64,000 nt of DNA from Paludibacter sp. UBA6032 (GTDB taxonomy: Bacteria; Bacteroidota; Bacteroidia; Bacteroidales; Paludibacteraceae), in NCBI GenBank assembly GCA_002427885.1, contig DIZI01000008.1, positions 23,110-87,109 of the forward strand, written 5' to 3'. This document shows positions 9,701-19,003 of this stretch, piece after piece. The position numbers and the translations under genes were made by a program. A model generated the notes under the pieces. The model was not told where the DNA came from. It did no database searches and saw only the letters and a program-made list of their open reading frames with translations. Each line of letters opens with the position of its first letter. The stretch's first letter is position 1.

Positions 9701-9912
9701 GCTACACAATTCCTGAAAAGTTGATGCAGAAAGCGCACATGCATTCACTTAGATTATATTTTAATGTGTCCAATGCATTTATAATTACAAAGTATACCGG
9801 GATGGATCCTGAAATAGGTTCCTGGAATCCGCTTCAGTCAGGTTGGGATAATGGTTATTATCCTCAATCAAGGGTATATACACTTGGTATAAACTTAAAA
9901 CTAACTAACTAA
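6706..9912 (+). CDS. SusC-like TonB-dependent outer-membrane transporter
   Basis: A 1068-residue TonB-linked outer-membrane protein that would import the oligosaccharides cut at the surface, energised by TonB. It has a long basic N-terminus and signal peptide ending near YGLVSAQ (about 1-37), a carboxypeptidase-regulatory-like domain (about 42-122, GTVLAESNGEPLIGVSILVK), the linker LNEVVVIGYGTLKRKDVTGS (about 121-140), the plug with DVLKDASATAIYGAQATNGV (about 228-247) and a beta-barrel ending in an aromatic-rich strand (about 1055-1068). The length is normal for SusC. It is followed after 17 bp by its SusD partner, so the two are certainly co-transcribed. It is the first intact gene of the PUL. 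Confidence 0.97.
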   Translation: MTENHVIQCVQRATKRFLNKYAILAVILCSYGLVSAQNSDGKLTGTVLAESNGEPLIGVSILVKDSKQATMTDINGVFNIKAKIGETLKISYIGFTTQEVKVSEGKLIIRLKENQQLLNEVVVIGYGTLKRKDVTGSISSVTGDDLRKTQPTTFDQALQGKVAGVMVQQISGQPGGGVSIQIHGISSISSTNSPLYVIDGVVIPPSNDPGNGSNPLSAINPSEIESIDVLKDASATAIYGAQATNGVIVISTKRGSVSAPQITYDGYTGYQQLPSKLKTVNLQQFASLINDRSATWGFDARPEFVNPQYLGPGTDWQNELFRNAPMSSHSITINGGDKRTQYLLSLSYFDQQGIAIGSDFQRYSVRLNLDNKTTDWLKIGTSLQLANIVENVNTTSQNVIPSALNLTPDIPVKNADGTWGGITNTSGWVQPVANPVAMALVNTDMRTRYTAFGNVYAEIQFTPDLSLRNEVSGNFNFGTENQFYPQTTFGKYTTPNPTTGTFSYNQYITTVLRNYLTYGHTFNKNTLNVLLGHESTLNTDANVNASRSTFPSTNVKSISSGDPTTAKNGGSLGDNAYESYFGRINFNLQDKYLFTVNVRGDGSSNFPQGNRWVATYSGALAWKIKNEKFLQKAKAINDLKLRLGYGLTNNQGIPSNTYITQLSTVANGLSGIAQFQSNLANPYVQWETTNNTNIGLDGTLFNWKINFSIDVYDRITDGLLLKLPLPLYSGTTAGWSPGSMAAPYVNVGSVENRGFDIRIGTTNIETKNFSWKTDITVSHNDNNVLSLGAGGDAASLTQTDYNTSYVVEKTVVGKPIGEFYGYIFDGVFATANDFATHALPVDQNGVTRPISKSGGGIWYGDRMYKDLNGDGIIDSKDQTYLGSPYPTMQFGFNNTVTYKAFDLNIFFSGSVGNKVYNQLPIKQNNPQNNTNYFTSVLNYARTAMIDPNGDPNDVNNVYVTNPNTTIVGLRNDNTNENLRPSNLSIEDGSFIRCKNITLGYTIPEKLMQKAHMHSLRLYFNVSNAFIITKYTGMDPEIGSWNPLQSGWDNGYYPQSRVYTLGINLKLTN

Positions 9913-9929
9913 ATAAAATACTACTATTT

Positions 9930-11525
9930 ATGAAATCAATAAATAAAATAATCATTCTTTTGCTATTGCTTGTGGCTATAGCCGGATGCGATCAGAATTT
10001 TCTCGATCGTCCGTCCCAATCCCAGATAGCTGCTAATAATTTTTATCAAACTACTACAGATATAAGATTGGCTACTGCCAGCCTTTATGGTGGCGCTTCA
10101 TGGTGGCAATGGCATCAAGCACCATTTTTAAACGTTGGAGATGTTTTAAGCGGAAATGGGAGAATAGGCTATTATACTGATGGAATTCAGCTTTTCACAC
10201 GTACGATTACTGGTTCAAACGGCATTATGATAGCTGCATGGACGGGCTTATACAATGAAATTGCCCAATGCAACGCAACTATTACCGGCATACAACAAAA
10301 TGCCCCTTCAACTGTTTCCGCAACAGATAAAAATGCTGCGATTGCCGAAGCCAGGTTTATGCGTGGAGTAGCTTATTTTAATTTGGCTGTGACGTGGGGT
10401 GCAGTACCCATTATTGAGGATAATAGCGCCCTGATAAAAAATCCACTACTCAACCGTAATATTGTTTCCGATGTATATAAGTTTGTAGCTAACGATTTAA
10501 CTTTTGCTGCTCAAAATCTTCCCACCACGGATGTTGCAGGGAGAGTAACCACATGGTCTGCTCAAGGAATGCTGTCCAAAGTGTATTTAACAATGGCCGG
10601 ATTGGACCAAAACGGTGATGGTATGCGCAATCAAGCATATTTAGACAGCGCTAAGTTATATGCGGGGAATGTATGTAAAAATAGTGGGATAGAGCTATTC
10701 GCAAGTTATTATAATCTTTTCAGCCCAAAATATAACGATGTACCGGAAAATTTATTTGCCCTTCAATGGAAAGCAGGTACAGGCTATGGTGGTGGTAATA
10801 CGCTGAATAACTATGCGCCTAGCACGGATATTATGCCATATAAAGGAGGAGCATGGCAACGAATAAATCCTACCATCGACCTCTATGCGTTGTATACCCC
10901 TCAAGATTCTATAAGACGCAAAGCCACTATGATGCTTAACGGCGATTACTATCCTGAATTAAACGCTGCCGGCGGAGGTTATAAGTCAACTGGTCAATGC
11001 ATGAAAAAGCATATTATTGGTAATGAAGTAGATAACAGTTCTCCTCTGATGGATTTATGGTCATCGCCTGAACATGACGCCATTCTTCGTCTGGCCGATG
11101 TGTATTTAATTTATGCCGAAGCTATATTGGGCAATAATGCAAGCACTACCGATGCCGATGCGTTACTTTACTTTAATAAAGTGCGCGCAAGAGCAGGTGT
11201 TGACCCTGTCGCTTCACTTGATATTGACGTAATTTATCGCGAAAGAAGAATTGAACTTGCATACGAAGGTCAATATTGGACAGATTTAGTACGGCTTTCT
11301 TATTATAATCCTCAAAAAGCTATTGATATTCTCAATAATCAACAGCGGATTACATTCAGTTATGATCCTGATACAGCTGTGGCAACGCCAACGCCTGCCG
11401 GAACAGATGGTGGACCTATGACCGTTTTACCTGCAACAATTAGCTCTTTTAGCATGCCTTTACCTGCATCGGAGGTAACATCAGATCCAAAATTGGCAGA
11501 TGCACCTGTACCATATTATAAATAA
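9930..11525 (+). CDS. SusD/RagB-family outer-membrane glycan-binding lipoprotein
   Basis: A 531-residue lid protein for the SusC transporter. The signal peptide ends in a lipobox with acylated Cys20 (VAIAGC). The body shows the RagB/SusD pattern: NNFYQTTTDIRLATASLYGG near the N-terminus, AEARFMRGVAYFNLAVTWGA (TPR-like region, about 140-160), RLADVYLIYAEAILG (about 388-402), FNKVRARAGV and the C-terminal IDVIYRERRIELAYEGQYWT (about 432-451), which are SusD hallmarks. It works on the cell surface, trapping oligosaccharides for SusC. It lies 17 bp behind susC and 16 bp ahead of the SGBP gene, forming the core operon. Confidence 0.97.
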   Translation: MKSINKIIILLLLLVAIAGCDQNFLDRPSQSQIAANNFYQTTTDIRLATASLYGGASWWQWHQAPFLNVGDVLSGNGRIGYYTDGIQLFTRTITGSNGIMIAAWTGLYNEIAQCNATITGIQQNAPSTVSATDKNAAIAEARFMRGVAYFNLAVTWGAVPIIEDNSALIKNPLLNRNIVSDVYKFVANDLTFAAQNLPTTDVAGRVTTWSAQGMLSKVYLTMAGLDQNGDGMRNQAYLDSAKLYAGNVCKNSGIELFASYYNLFSPKYNDVPENLFALQWKAGTGYGGGNTLNNYAPSTDIMPYKGGAWQRINPTIDLYALYTPQDSIRRKATMMLNGDYYPELNAAGGGYKSTGQCMKKHIIGNEVDNSSPLMDLWSSPEHDAILRLADVYLIYAEAILGNNASTTDADALLYFNKVRARAGVDPVASLDIDVIYRERRIELAYEGQYWTDLVRLSYYNPQKAIDILNNQQRITFSYDPDTAVATPTPAGTDGGPMTVLPATISSFSMPLPASEVTSDPKLADAPVPYYK

Positions 11526-11541
11526 ATTAAAATCTACAATC

Positions 11542-13077
11542 ATGAAAAAAATATTAAATAAACACATCCATTTTTTACTAATATGTTGCTTGACTGCAAT
11601 TTGCATTCTGTTTGCATCTTGTAAAAGTGAGGATATGGGTTCCCCGGTAATTACAAGCGTTAGAATGTATAATGCATCACCTAATGATACTCTTATGAGT
11701 GTTGGTGATCCTACTGATCCTACTATTTGGTCAGGAGGAACAGGCAAATATGTGGCTATTATTGGGCAAAACCTTAAAAATGCGGTTAGTATAAAATTCG
11801 ATGGTGTGGATGCTACGTTCAATAATGCATTATTTGGTCCGAACAGCGTTGTGGTGCCAATACCTAACATCGTATTTTCCGCAATTGATACTACCAAACT
11901 ATATACTATAGAGTATGTAACAACTACAGGTTCAACAACGTTTTCTTTTAAACTAGGACCTCCGGCACCCAAAATTAGTGCTATATCCGATGTATTTGCC
12001 AACCCGGGTGATTCGGTTTATGTTTATGGTACAAACTTGGTCTTAGTTCAAAACTTTTCGTATGGAGGAACTGCGATTACCTCGTATACAACAAATGCTT
12101 ACGGTACTGCTATTGGTTTTGTAATGCCAAACCCTGCACTTATGTCAGGGCTGGTATCAGTAACAACAAAGACAAGTACGGCTACTTTTAAAATAGCTGC
12201 AATACCAACCATTACCGCCATTTCTAATGGAAATGCCAACGTTGGTGATTCGGTTTATGTTTATGGTACTTACCTTAAGACTATACAGTCAGTTTCTTTT
12301 GGCGGTGCTACTATTACAGACTTTACAGAAGATCCGCATGGTTATTATGTTAAGTTTTTGGCTCCTGCTTCGAACAGCTACTCTAGTGGACCAGTGACCA
12401 TTGTTACTGGTTTTGGAACGGCTGCTACTGCTTATAAAATAAATACTCAAAATGACAAATGGTTAGGTCTTTTAGCAAATTTTGAGTGGGGTGATTATTT
12501 TGGTTATGCATGGTGGGGAGATATTAAATTAGCTAGTAACATGGCCGATTTTAATGGTTTGATGGGAACAAATAGTAGTCAGTATGTGTATTTTAATTCT
12601 CCTGTTTTAGATGGCGGTAAAAGTGTGTACGCCCCATTGGGTAATGCTAATGATACTCCAATTAATAAAAAAAATACATGGATGCCTGTGGAAAATCTTA
12701 CAGATACTGTTTCACACTGGGCTCTTCAATTTGAAATAAGTGTGGCTCACCCATGGAATGGAGGTACTCTTTATATTAGAACCGAATTTGCAGGTGACAC
12801 TTATGTAGCGCGTTATGAGCCATGGAAAATTCCTGGTTCTAATAAGACCCATGCTTTTATAACGAAAGGTTGGCAAACCGTAACAATTCCTTTATCTGAA
12901 TTCAGATCAAAAGTTAAGGAATTAGGGGATGGTGAATCAGTTCCTAGTTTAAACCTATTAATAGGACCTACTGGAGAGAATAGTTATAATATGACCCTTA
13001 AAAATTTCGGTACTTCGTCAACTGCAACTGGTTTGTATGCCGCAATTGACAATATTAGGTGTGTGAAAATCAAATAA
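11542..13077 (+). CDS. Surface glycan-binding lipoprotein, IPT/TIG repeats (SGBP-B-like)
   Basis: This 511-residue protein would be a cell-surface glycan binder of the PUL. I place the start at 11542 (MKKILNKHIHF). An upstream in-frame ATG at 11500 overlaps susD and would spoil the signal peptide. Lipobox Cys27 (ILFASC) is followed by acidic residues (KSEDMG), as in surface-exported Bacteroidota lipoproteins. Three IPT/TIG-like domains follow: a divergent one (about 35-145) and two closely similar ones with NPGDSVYVYGTNL and NVGDSVYVYGTYL (about 146-225 and 226-305). The C-terminal domain (about 310-511) is rich in Trp and Tyr (FEWGDYFGYAWWGD) and resembles the xyloglucan-binding domain of SGBP-B proteins. 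The specificity is inferred from locus context. Confidence 0.88.
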   Translation: MKKILNKHIHFLLICCLTAICILFASCKSEDMGSPVITSVRMYNASPNDTLMSVGDPTDPTIWSGGTGKYVAIIGQNLKNAVSIKFDGVDATFNNALFGPNSVVVPIPNIVFSAIDTTKLYTIEYVTTTGSTTFSFKLGPPAPKISAISDVFANPGDSVYVYGTNLVLVQNFSYGGTAITSYTTNAYGTAIGFVMPNPALMSGLVSVTTKTSTATFKIAAIPTITAISNGNANVGDSVYVYGTYLKTIQSVSFGGATITDFTEDPHGYYVKFLAPASNSYSSGPVTIVTGFGTAATAYKINTQNDKWLGLLANFEWGDYFGYAWWGDIKLASNMADFNGLMGTNSSQYVYFNSPVLDGGKSVYAPLGNANDTPINKKNTWMPVENLTDTVSHWALQFEISVAHPWNGGTLYIRTEFAGDTYVARYEPWKIPGSNKTHAFITKGWQTVTIPLSEFRSKVKELGDGESVPSLNLLIGPTGENSYNMTLKNFGTSSTATGLYAAIDNIRCVKIK

Positions 13078-13118
13078 CAAAAATCATTTATTTTAATAAC
13101 AGATTAATAGTTTGAGTA

Positions 13119-13164
13119 AAGACCTGCAGATATTTCATGGATATTAAAGTATTCTGCAGGTCTT
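13119..13164 (+). terminator. Hairpin after the SGBP gene
   Basis: AAGACCTGCAGA (13119-13130) and TCTGCAGGTCTT (13153-13164) form a perfect 12-bp stem between the SGBP gene and the GH5 gene. There is only a weak A/T tract behind it. It may cause partial termination or protect the 3' end of the susC-susD-SGBP message, which would favour high expression of the core genes. Confidence 0.6.
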
Positions 13165-13193
13165 AAATAAAATAACGCTAATTATAAAACCCC

Positions 13194-14654
13194 ATGAGAC
13201 TTAAACATTTTTATAAAATTGTACTATTGCTGATCGTTACCGGATTTTCGGTCTCTTGTTCCAAGAATGGGGATTTAGCCCCACAATTAACGGTTTCAGT
13301 AAAAACTGTTTCTTTTGAACCAGAAGGAGGTACATTAGATTCAATCACGATTGTAGCAAACAGTAAATGGAGTATTAATAATCCGGCATCTTCCTGGTTG
13401 CAATTGACCCAGACAAATGGCAATGGTGGGACTACTGTAATAACATTAACAGCTTTAAGCAATGATACTAAATTTTCTCGTTCTGTTACACTAAATGTTG
13501 CGGCAGATAATGGTCAGGCCCGAATAATTACGGTTACACAATTAGGTAAATTATACCCATCATATAATTTAACGCCTATAGCTCCCGACTCAACAGGAAT
13601 GAGCAGCAACGCCGTGCAACTGGCAGCAAAAATGCAAATGGGAATGGGAATAAATTTTGGTAATACCATGGAATCCCCACAAGAAGCTGATTGGCAGAAT
13701 AGTAAATTGACTGAATCGTATGTAAAATATGTAAAAAGTTTAGGGTTCAACTCTGTACGGCTTCCCTGTAACTGGGTTTGGACCCATTTAAGCGATAGGA
13801 GCAAGGCAAAAATTGACCCTGCATGGCTTGCGCGTGTGAAAGAAGTGGTTGGATGGTGTGTGGCCAATGATATGTATGTGATACTGAATTCTCACGATAG
13901 TCCCAATGCCAATGCAATTAAGCAAGATTCTGTTAATGCGATGCAAAAGGCAATTTGGCAGCAGATTGCTACAGAAATGCGCGATTTTGACGAACACCTT
14001 ATTTTTGCCGGCTTGAATGAACCTCCGGTTGAAGATGCTCAGCAGATGGCAATTCTTAATGGTTATCACGAAACATTCATCAAGGCGGTTCGCTCTACCG
14101 GAGGCAGGAACAGTTACCGGGTGCTGCTTGTGCAGGCGCCTACCACTGATGCTAATAAAGCTGCTACTTTGATGAAAACTCTTCCAACAGACAAGGTCCC
14201 TAACAAGTTGATGGTCGAGCTGCATGACTACACGCCTTCTTTATTTACAATAGTAACGGATGGAGATGTAAGTTGGGGCAAAATGATTTACTACTGGGGG
14301 GCCGGGAATCATTCTACTATTGAGCCGGATCGCAATGCCACCTTTGGAGAAGAGGATGTGGTCATTTCTGAATTCCAAAAGTCGAAAGAAAGGTTTATTG
14401 ATAATGGTATCCCTGTGATCCTTGGTGAATATGGACTCTGGAGGAGGAATGCCATCCACAACAGCAATTATCTTCCTTTGGATATGGAAAAGCACAACCA
14501 GTCTGTGAATTACTGGACAAAATATGTGACCAAACAGGCTAAAGAACATGGTCTTATGCCATTCTGGTGGGAGACCGGTTTTATGTTAGACAGAAAGAAT
14601 AATGCGATATTGGACCAGCCTATGTATGATGCCCTTGTTGAAGCATATAAGTAA
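13194..14654 (+). CDS. BACON-GH5 endo-beta-glucanase (xyloglucanase-like) lipoprotein
   Basis: A 486-residue lipoprotein (lipobox Cys22, GFSVSC) with a BACON domain (about 30-120: SFEPEGGTLDSITIVANSKW, WLQLTQTNGN) followed by a GH5 catalytic barrel (about 140-480). Catalytic residues are visible: acid/base Glu276 in the LNEPP motif and nucleophile Glu412 in ILGEYG. Other clan GH-A features are NSVRLPCNW and LMVELHDY. The architecture BACON-GH5 and the position after SusC/SusD/SGBP match the surface endo-xyloglucanase of Bacteroides xyloglucan loci. The enzyme would cut the beta-1,4-glucan backbone at the cell surface. Subfamily and substrate are inferred from architecture and neighbours. A cellulase or mixed-linkage glucanase is the alternative. 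Confidence 0.93.
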   Translation: MRLKHFYKIVLLLIVTGFSVSCSKNGDLAPQLTVSVKTVSFEPEGGTLDSITIVANSKWSINNPASSWLQLTQTNGNGGTTVITLTALSNDTKFSRSVTLNVAADNGQARIITVTQLGKLYPSYNLTPIAPDSTGMSSNAVQLAAKMQMGMGINFGNTMESPQEADWQNSKLTESYVKYVKSLGFNSVRLPCNWVWTHLSDRSKAKIDPAWLARVKEVVGWCVANDMYVILNSHDSPNANAIKQDSVNAMQKAIWQQIATEMRDFDEHLIFAGLNEPPVEDAQQMAILNGYHETFIKAVRSTGGRNSYRVLLVQAPTTDANKAATLMKTLPTDKVPNKLMVELHDYTPSLFTIVTDGDVSWGKMIYYWGAGNHSTIEPDRNATFGEEDVVISEFQKSKERFIDNGIPVILGEYGLWRRNAIHNSNYLPLDMEKHNQSVNYWTKYVTKQAKEHGLMPFWWETGFMLDRKNNAILDQPMYDALVEAYK

Positions 14655-14679
14655 CAGTATAGTGTCAATTATAGCATAA

Positions 14680-14740
14680 GGTTATTTCCATTCCCAGAGA
14701 TTGGTTGAATGTTTGCCAATCTCTGGGAAGGATTAACCTC
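14680..14740 (+). terminator. Long hairpin after GH5
   Basis: TTCCCAGAGATTGG (14691-14704) and CCAATCTCTGGGAA (14716-14729) are perfect complements with an 11-nt loop, and flanking GGTTA/TAACC extends the stem. No strong T-run follows, so it may act as an mRNA-stability hairpin as much as a terminator. Confidence 0.6.
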
Positions 14741-14823
14741 TTTGTTACAGTAGCTTAAAGAATAATTAATCATTTCAAATTAACTCTTAGCGAGTATCCG
14801 TATTTGGGTAAAATAAAAAAAGT

Positions 14824-16356
14824 ATGTTTAGAAAAAAAGTGTTGTTAAGTACGGTTCTTGCTATCTCTTTTTTTGGATGTGAAAATCATGCTGCAGCTCA
14901 GACGAATGCTGGTAAACCGAAAGTGGTTAAAGAAAATCTGGGAGAAAAATTCGCAAATGTTTCGCCAAAACTTTTCACTAATAATGCGAATCCATTATTA
15001 GATTTTATGTTTACGGCCGACCCGACAGCCGTAGAATATAATGGTAGAATTTATGTGTATGCCACGAATGATCATCAACAGTATGAGCATGTAGGAAAGG
15101 ATGGGAAAAATTCATACGAGCGTATCCGTACTCTGGTCATGATGTCTTCAGATGATATGGTCAACTGGACTTATCATGGCCTCATAAATACAGCAAAGCT
15201 GGCACCATGGAGTCAGAATTCCTGGGCGCCTTCTATTACATCCAGACTGGAAGCAGATGGTAAGACACACTTTTATTTGTATTACTCCAATAGCGGTGTT
15301 GGCACAGCCATGCTTACTTCCACCTCTCCTGTTGGCCCGTGGAGTGACCCATTAGGAAAGAATTTAGTGGACCGTTCTGTCCCAGGAGTGGATTGCGAAG
15401 CTCCATTCGATCCCGGAGTTGTGATTGACGACCAAGGTACAGGCTGGCTGACTTTTGGAGGCGGAAAGCCTAAAACGAAATATATGCCGGATAATGCCAG
15501 AATCGTCAAATTAGGAGCAGATATGATCAGCTTGGCCAGCAATGTTGCTAAGATACCCGCTCCTTACTTTTTTGAGGCCAGTGATCTTAATTTTATCAAT
15601 GGAACATGGGTTTATACCTATAATACAAATTGGGAACAACGTACTGAATGGCCTTATACGAATATTGATAAACCAACCCAATGCAGTATGTCCTATATGA
15701 CGAGTAAAACACCGTTAGATCCAGATAGTTGGAAGTATCGCGATAATTACTTTAAGAATACTGGCGACGTTAATGTGGGTCCTTTGACAAATAATCACAC
15801 TCACCTGTTCAAGTTTAAAGAGAAATATTATATTGCTTACCATGCCATGTATTTACAGGATTATTTTGGCACTAAGGGTGGTTTTCGTAATGTGGGTATC
15901 GAAGAAATGCAGGTGGATGAAGAGAATGTGAATATCCGCATGGGCAAAGCAACTTTTAAAGGTCCGTCACAACTTAACCCTTTAAATCCATTCGTACTTC
16001 AGCAAGCAGAAACTACTGCAGGCACTTCGGGGCAAGTCCAGTTTGAAGCTGTTGGTAATGCGGGCAATATGGTTGCCAAAGGAAAATCAGATAAACAATG
16101 CCTCATGGTCCGGGGAGCCGATTTTAGTAAACTGATTCCTGCCAAATTCGAAGCCCGGGTGAAAGGAAAAGGTAAAATTGATGTTTATGTAAATAATCTT
16201 AAAGGTTCACCTCTTGTTTCCCTTAAATGTGATGAGAAAGAATGGACTACGCTCTCAAAGAAAATAAAACTTAAAATAGGTAAAGGAGTAGGGAATCTCT
16301 ATTTTGTATTTAATGGAGAGGATTTTTTGTTTGATGAATGGAAATTTAATTATTAA
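14824..16356 (+). CDS. GH43 family glycosidase with C-terminal CBM6-like domain
   Basis: A 510-residue secreted five-bladed propeller hydrolase. The N-terminus carries an export signal, either a lipobox at Cys19 (FFGC) or type I cleavage near AAAQ. The GH43 catalytic triad is visible: Asp66 in TADPTAV (base), Asp196 in APFDPGVVIDD (pKa modulator) and Glu251 in FFEASDLNF (acid). NSWAPSI and FYLYYSNS are usual GH43 core strands. A C-terminal beta-sandwich (about 390-510, starting VLQQAETTAGTSG and ending FLFDEWKFNY) looks like CBM6. Such enzymes are alpha-L-arabinofuranosidases or beta-xylosidases. Here removal of arabinose from side chains is the likely job. A second N-terminal copy of this gene survives as a relic at 19004. 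Confidence 0.92.
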   Translation: MFRKKVLLSTVLAISFFGCENHAAAQTNAGKPKVVKENLGEKFANVSPKLFTNNANPLLDFMFTADPTAVEYNGRIYVYATNDHQQYEHVGKDGKNSYERIRTLVMMSSDDMVNWTYHGLINTAKLAPWSQNSWAPSITSRLEADGKTHFYLYYSNSGVGTAMLTSTSPVGPWSDPLGKNLVDRSVPGVDCEAPFDPGVVIDDQGTGWLTFGGGKPKTKYMPDNARIVKLGADMISLASNVAKIPAPYFFEASDLNFINGTWVYTYNTNWEQRTEWPYTNIDKPTQCSMSYMTSKTPLDPDSWKYRDNYFKNTGDVNVGPLTNNHTHLFKFKEKYYIAYHAMYLQDYFGTKGGFRNVGIEEMQVDEENVNIRMGKATFKGPSQLNPLNPFVLQQAETTAGTSGQVQFEAVGNAGNMVAKGKSDKQCLMVRGADFSKLIPAKFEARVKGKGKIDVYVNNLKGSPLVSLKCDEKEWTTLSKKIKLKIGKGVGNLYFVFNGEDFLFDEWKFNY

Positions 16357-16433
16357 TTCCGGTTGCTGGTTTATTGATCTAATTATAAGTAGATGTTCGA
16401 TAAAAACAGGCTGTTATATATATACACACAAAC

Positions 16434-18920
16434 ATGAAAAAATTTTTGTTATTCGCAATCCTGCTTTCTTCTGTTTCAGGACAACTAACTGCTCAGACTT
16501 CAAAGCAGAATCAAATTTCAAAACAGAATAAGTCTTCCATCCGGGAACGGATCATAACAGCGCAGAAAATTAATGAGACTAGTATTCCTTTCGATTTTGA
16601 CTGGAGGTTTGCGCTAAACGACCATCCCGGCGCTGAACGGCCTGAATTTAATGATTCCAAATGGCGCTTATTGGATGTTCCTCACGATTTCAGTATCGAA
16701 CATCCTTTCGATTCTGCTTATAAAACGGGAGCAGGCGGAGGATACACCTATAGCGGCATTGGCTGGTACAGGAAACACTTCAAAACAGGGAATGATTTTT
16801 TTAATAAGAAGGTTGTGGTTTTGTTCGACGGTGTTTATCGCAACAGTGAAGTATGGATCAACGGGCATTACCTGGGCATTCGCCCCTATGGTTATTCTTC
16901 TTTTTATTACGACCTCACGCAATATCTGAATCCGGTGGGCAACGAAAATGTTATTGCTGTAAAGGTTAATACTACCGAACAACCCAATTCGAGATGGTAC
17001 ACGGGTTCGGGAATTTACCGGCATGTATGGTTGGTTGCAAAAAACAAACTGCATATTGATCAATGGGGTGTTTTTGCCCGTACAGTTGAAGCAAGCAATG
17101 ACAAAGCGAGCGTTGATATTTCTGTAGAATTGAACAACGAAAAAAATGTTGATGAGTCCTGCACGATAATTACAAAATTGATTGATACAGCAGGCAAGGA
17201 AGCAGGCAGAGCCGAATCGAAAGTGGATGCCAGACCTGGTCCTGCAATGAAAATCGAACAAAATATCAAGGTTAGCAAACCTAATCTATGGTCTATTGAA
17301 AAACCCAACTTATACAGGTTGCTGATAGAAGTGAGATCAGGCGGAAAGGTGGTTGATAAGTATGTTTCGCCTTTTGGCATAAGAACATCTCGTTTCGATC
17401 CCAACAAAGGTTTTTTCTTAAACGGAAAACATGTAAAACTGAAAGGGGTAAACAACCATCACGATAACGGGCCATTGGGTGCCGCAGTTTTTGATGGTGC
17501 GGATAAACGCCGGTTGAAAATTTTAAAAACTATGGGTTGCAATGCGATTAGGATGAGCCATAACCCTCCAGCACCGGAATTGCTTGACTATGCAGACAGC
17601 CTGGGTTTTGTAGTGATTGATGAAATATTTGACGAATGGATAGACGGAAAAACCCCGGGTGGATATGCACCTCATTTTATGAAATGGTACGAAAGGGATG
17701 TTGAAAATTGGATAAGGCGTGACCGAAACCACCCTTCTGTTATCGCCTGGAGTATTGGCAACGAAGTAAGAGAACAGTATAACAAAGAAAACGCATTGAA
17801 AATAACCAAAATGCTGACAGATGCTTCGGGTAAATTCGACAATACCCGTCCCTTTACGGCAGCATGTAACGAAATCCTCAATGTCAATTCGTTTGGAATG
17901 GGAGATTTGCTGGACTTAGTTGGTTATAACTATCAGGAGGCTTATTATAAAACCGATCATGAAAAATATCCTAACCGGGTAATCTTCGGGTCTGAAACAG
18001 TTATCTATCCATACCATCCTGGCAATTGCAATCAATTGCGCACCTATGATCAATGGCTGGATGGCCAGTTGAAAGATTATGTAGCAGGCGAATTTCTTTG
18101 GACGGGATTTGATTATATCGGCGAAGCAGGTATTGGAGATGTGGGTACCGGTTGTGATTTCTGGAAAATCTGGCCAAGCTGGCCATGGCGTGGGGCCTCT
18201 TGCGGTTTGATTGATATGTGCGGTTTTCCAAAACCGGCGTATTGGTTTAGAAAGGCGCTTTGGAATAATGAACCTATGGTACATATTGCCGTGCAAACCG
18301 ATACATCTGCAAGGAATAAGGAATTGTGCTCTTTTTGGAACTGGCCAAAGGTAGAAACGCATTGGAACCATAATAAGAAAGGCGATACACTGGCGGTGCA
18401 TGTGTATACCAATGTACCTGAAGTAGAACTGAAATTGAATGGAAAGTCATTGGGAACCCGCAAATGGGATTTGAAAAATGAAGCCTTTCTTTTTTGGGAA
18501 GTGCCTTATGAACCAGGCAAACTGGAAGCCATAGGAAAAACAGCAGATGGGAAAACTGTCTCCTTTGCTGTTCAAACAGCGGGTGAACCTGCTAAAATAA
18601 AGCTATCTTCGGATAAGAAAGTGTTGAAGGCAAACCGGCAGGACTTAAGTTATGTTTCTGTGCAAATTGTTGATGCAAATGGCATACCTGTACCTTTTGC
18701 CAACAACATGATCAGTTTTGAAGTGACAGGTGCAGGCAAACTGGCGGGAGTAGGCAACGGCAATCAGCAAAGTCATACATATTTAAAAGGAAACCAGATG
18801 GAAGCCTGGCAGGGAAAATGTCTTGCCATTATACAGTCAACAAACAAGAAGGGAGAAATAAAAGTTACTGCCAAAAGCGGATTGCTGCCTGTAGTAACAG
18901 CTACATTGAAAGCGGAATAA
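16434..18920 (+). CDS. GH2 beta-galactosidase
   Basis: An 828-residue secreted enzyme (signal peptide about 1-21, GQLTAQ). Domains: GH2 sugar-binding jelly roll (about 50-205, GIGWYRKHF, WINGHYLGIRPYGYSSFYYD), Ig-like domain (about 205-315), TIM barrel (about 320-600), and C-terminal DUF4982-like and Ig-like domains (about 610-828). The acid/base is Glu444 in WSIGNEV and the nucleophile is Glu521 in FGSET. RMSHNPP and FDEWIDGK are further GH2 marks. In the xyloglucan scheme it removes beta-D-galactose from L-type side chains after defucosylation. It starts 77 bp after the GH43 gene. The length is typical of Bacteroidota GH2 beta-galactosidases, and no key residue is missing. Confidence 0.94.
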   Translation: MKKFLLFAILLSSVSGQLTAQTSKQNQISKQNKSSIRERIITAQKINETSIPFDFDWRFALNDHPGAERPEFNDSKWRLLDVPHDFSIEHPFDSAYKTGAGGGYTYSGIGWYRKHFKTGNDFFNKKVVVLFDGVYRNSEVWINGHYLGIRPYGYSSFYYDLTQYLNPVGNENVIAVKVNTTEQPNSRWYTGSGIYRHVWLVAKNKLHIDQWGVFARTVEASNDKASVDISVELNNEKNVDESCTIITKLIDTAGKEAGRAESKVDARPGPAMKIEQNIKVSKPNLWSIEKPNLYRLLIEVRSGGKVVDKYVSPFGIRTSRFDPNKGFFLNGKHVKLKGVNNHHDNGPLGAAVFDGADKRRLKILKTMGCNAIRMSHNPPAPELLDYADSLGFVVIDEIFDEWIDGKTPGGYAPHFMKWYERDVENWIRRDRNHPSVIAWSIGNEVREQYNKENALKITKMLTDASGKFDNTRPFTAACNEILNVNSFGMGDLLDLVGYNYQEAYYKTDHEKYPNRVIFGSETVIYPYHPGNCNQLRTYDQWLDGQLKDYVAGEFLWTGFDYIGEAGIGDVGTGCDFWKIWPSWPWRGASCGLIDMCGFPKPAYWFRKALWNNEPMVHIAVQTDTSARNKELCSFWNWPKVETHWNHNKKGDTLAVHVYTNVPEVELKLNGKSLGTRKWDLKNEAFLFWEVPYEPGKLEAIGKTADGKTVSFAVQTAGEPAKIKLSSDKKVLKANRQDLSYVSVQIVDANGIPVPFANNMISFEVTGAGKLAGVGNGNQQSHTYLKGNQMEAWQGKCLAIIQSTNKKGEIKVTAKSGLLPVVTATLKAE

Positions 18921-19003
18921 ATTCAAACCCGATCAATAAACAGTAACGGAATTGTTGTTGTCTGAAAAATTAATCGAAGACAAAGACATTGATAAAAAAA
19001 AGT

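Noticed and set aside
11481..12002. 173-codon - strand frame over the susD/SGBP junction
   Set aside because: It overlaps two certain genes and its translation has no family features.
16668..17261. 197-codon - strand frame inside GH2, and similar long frames opposite other enzymes
   Set aside because: They lie antisense to intact genes with clear family motifs and show no motif of their own.
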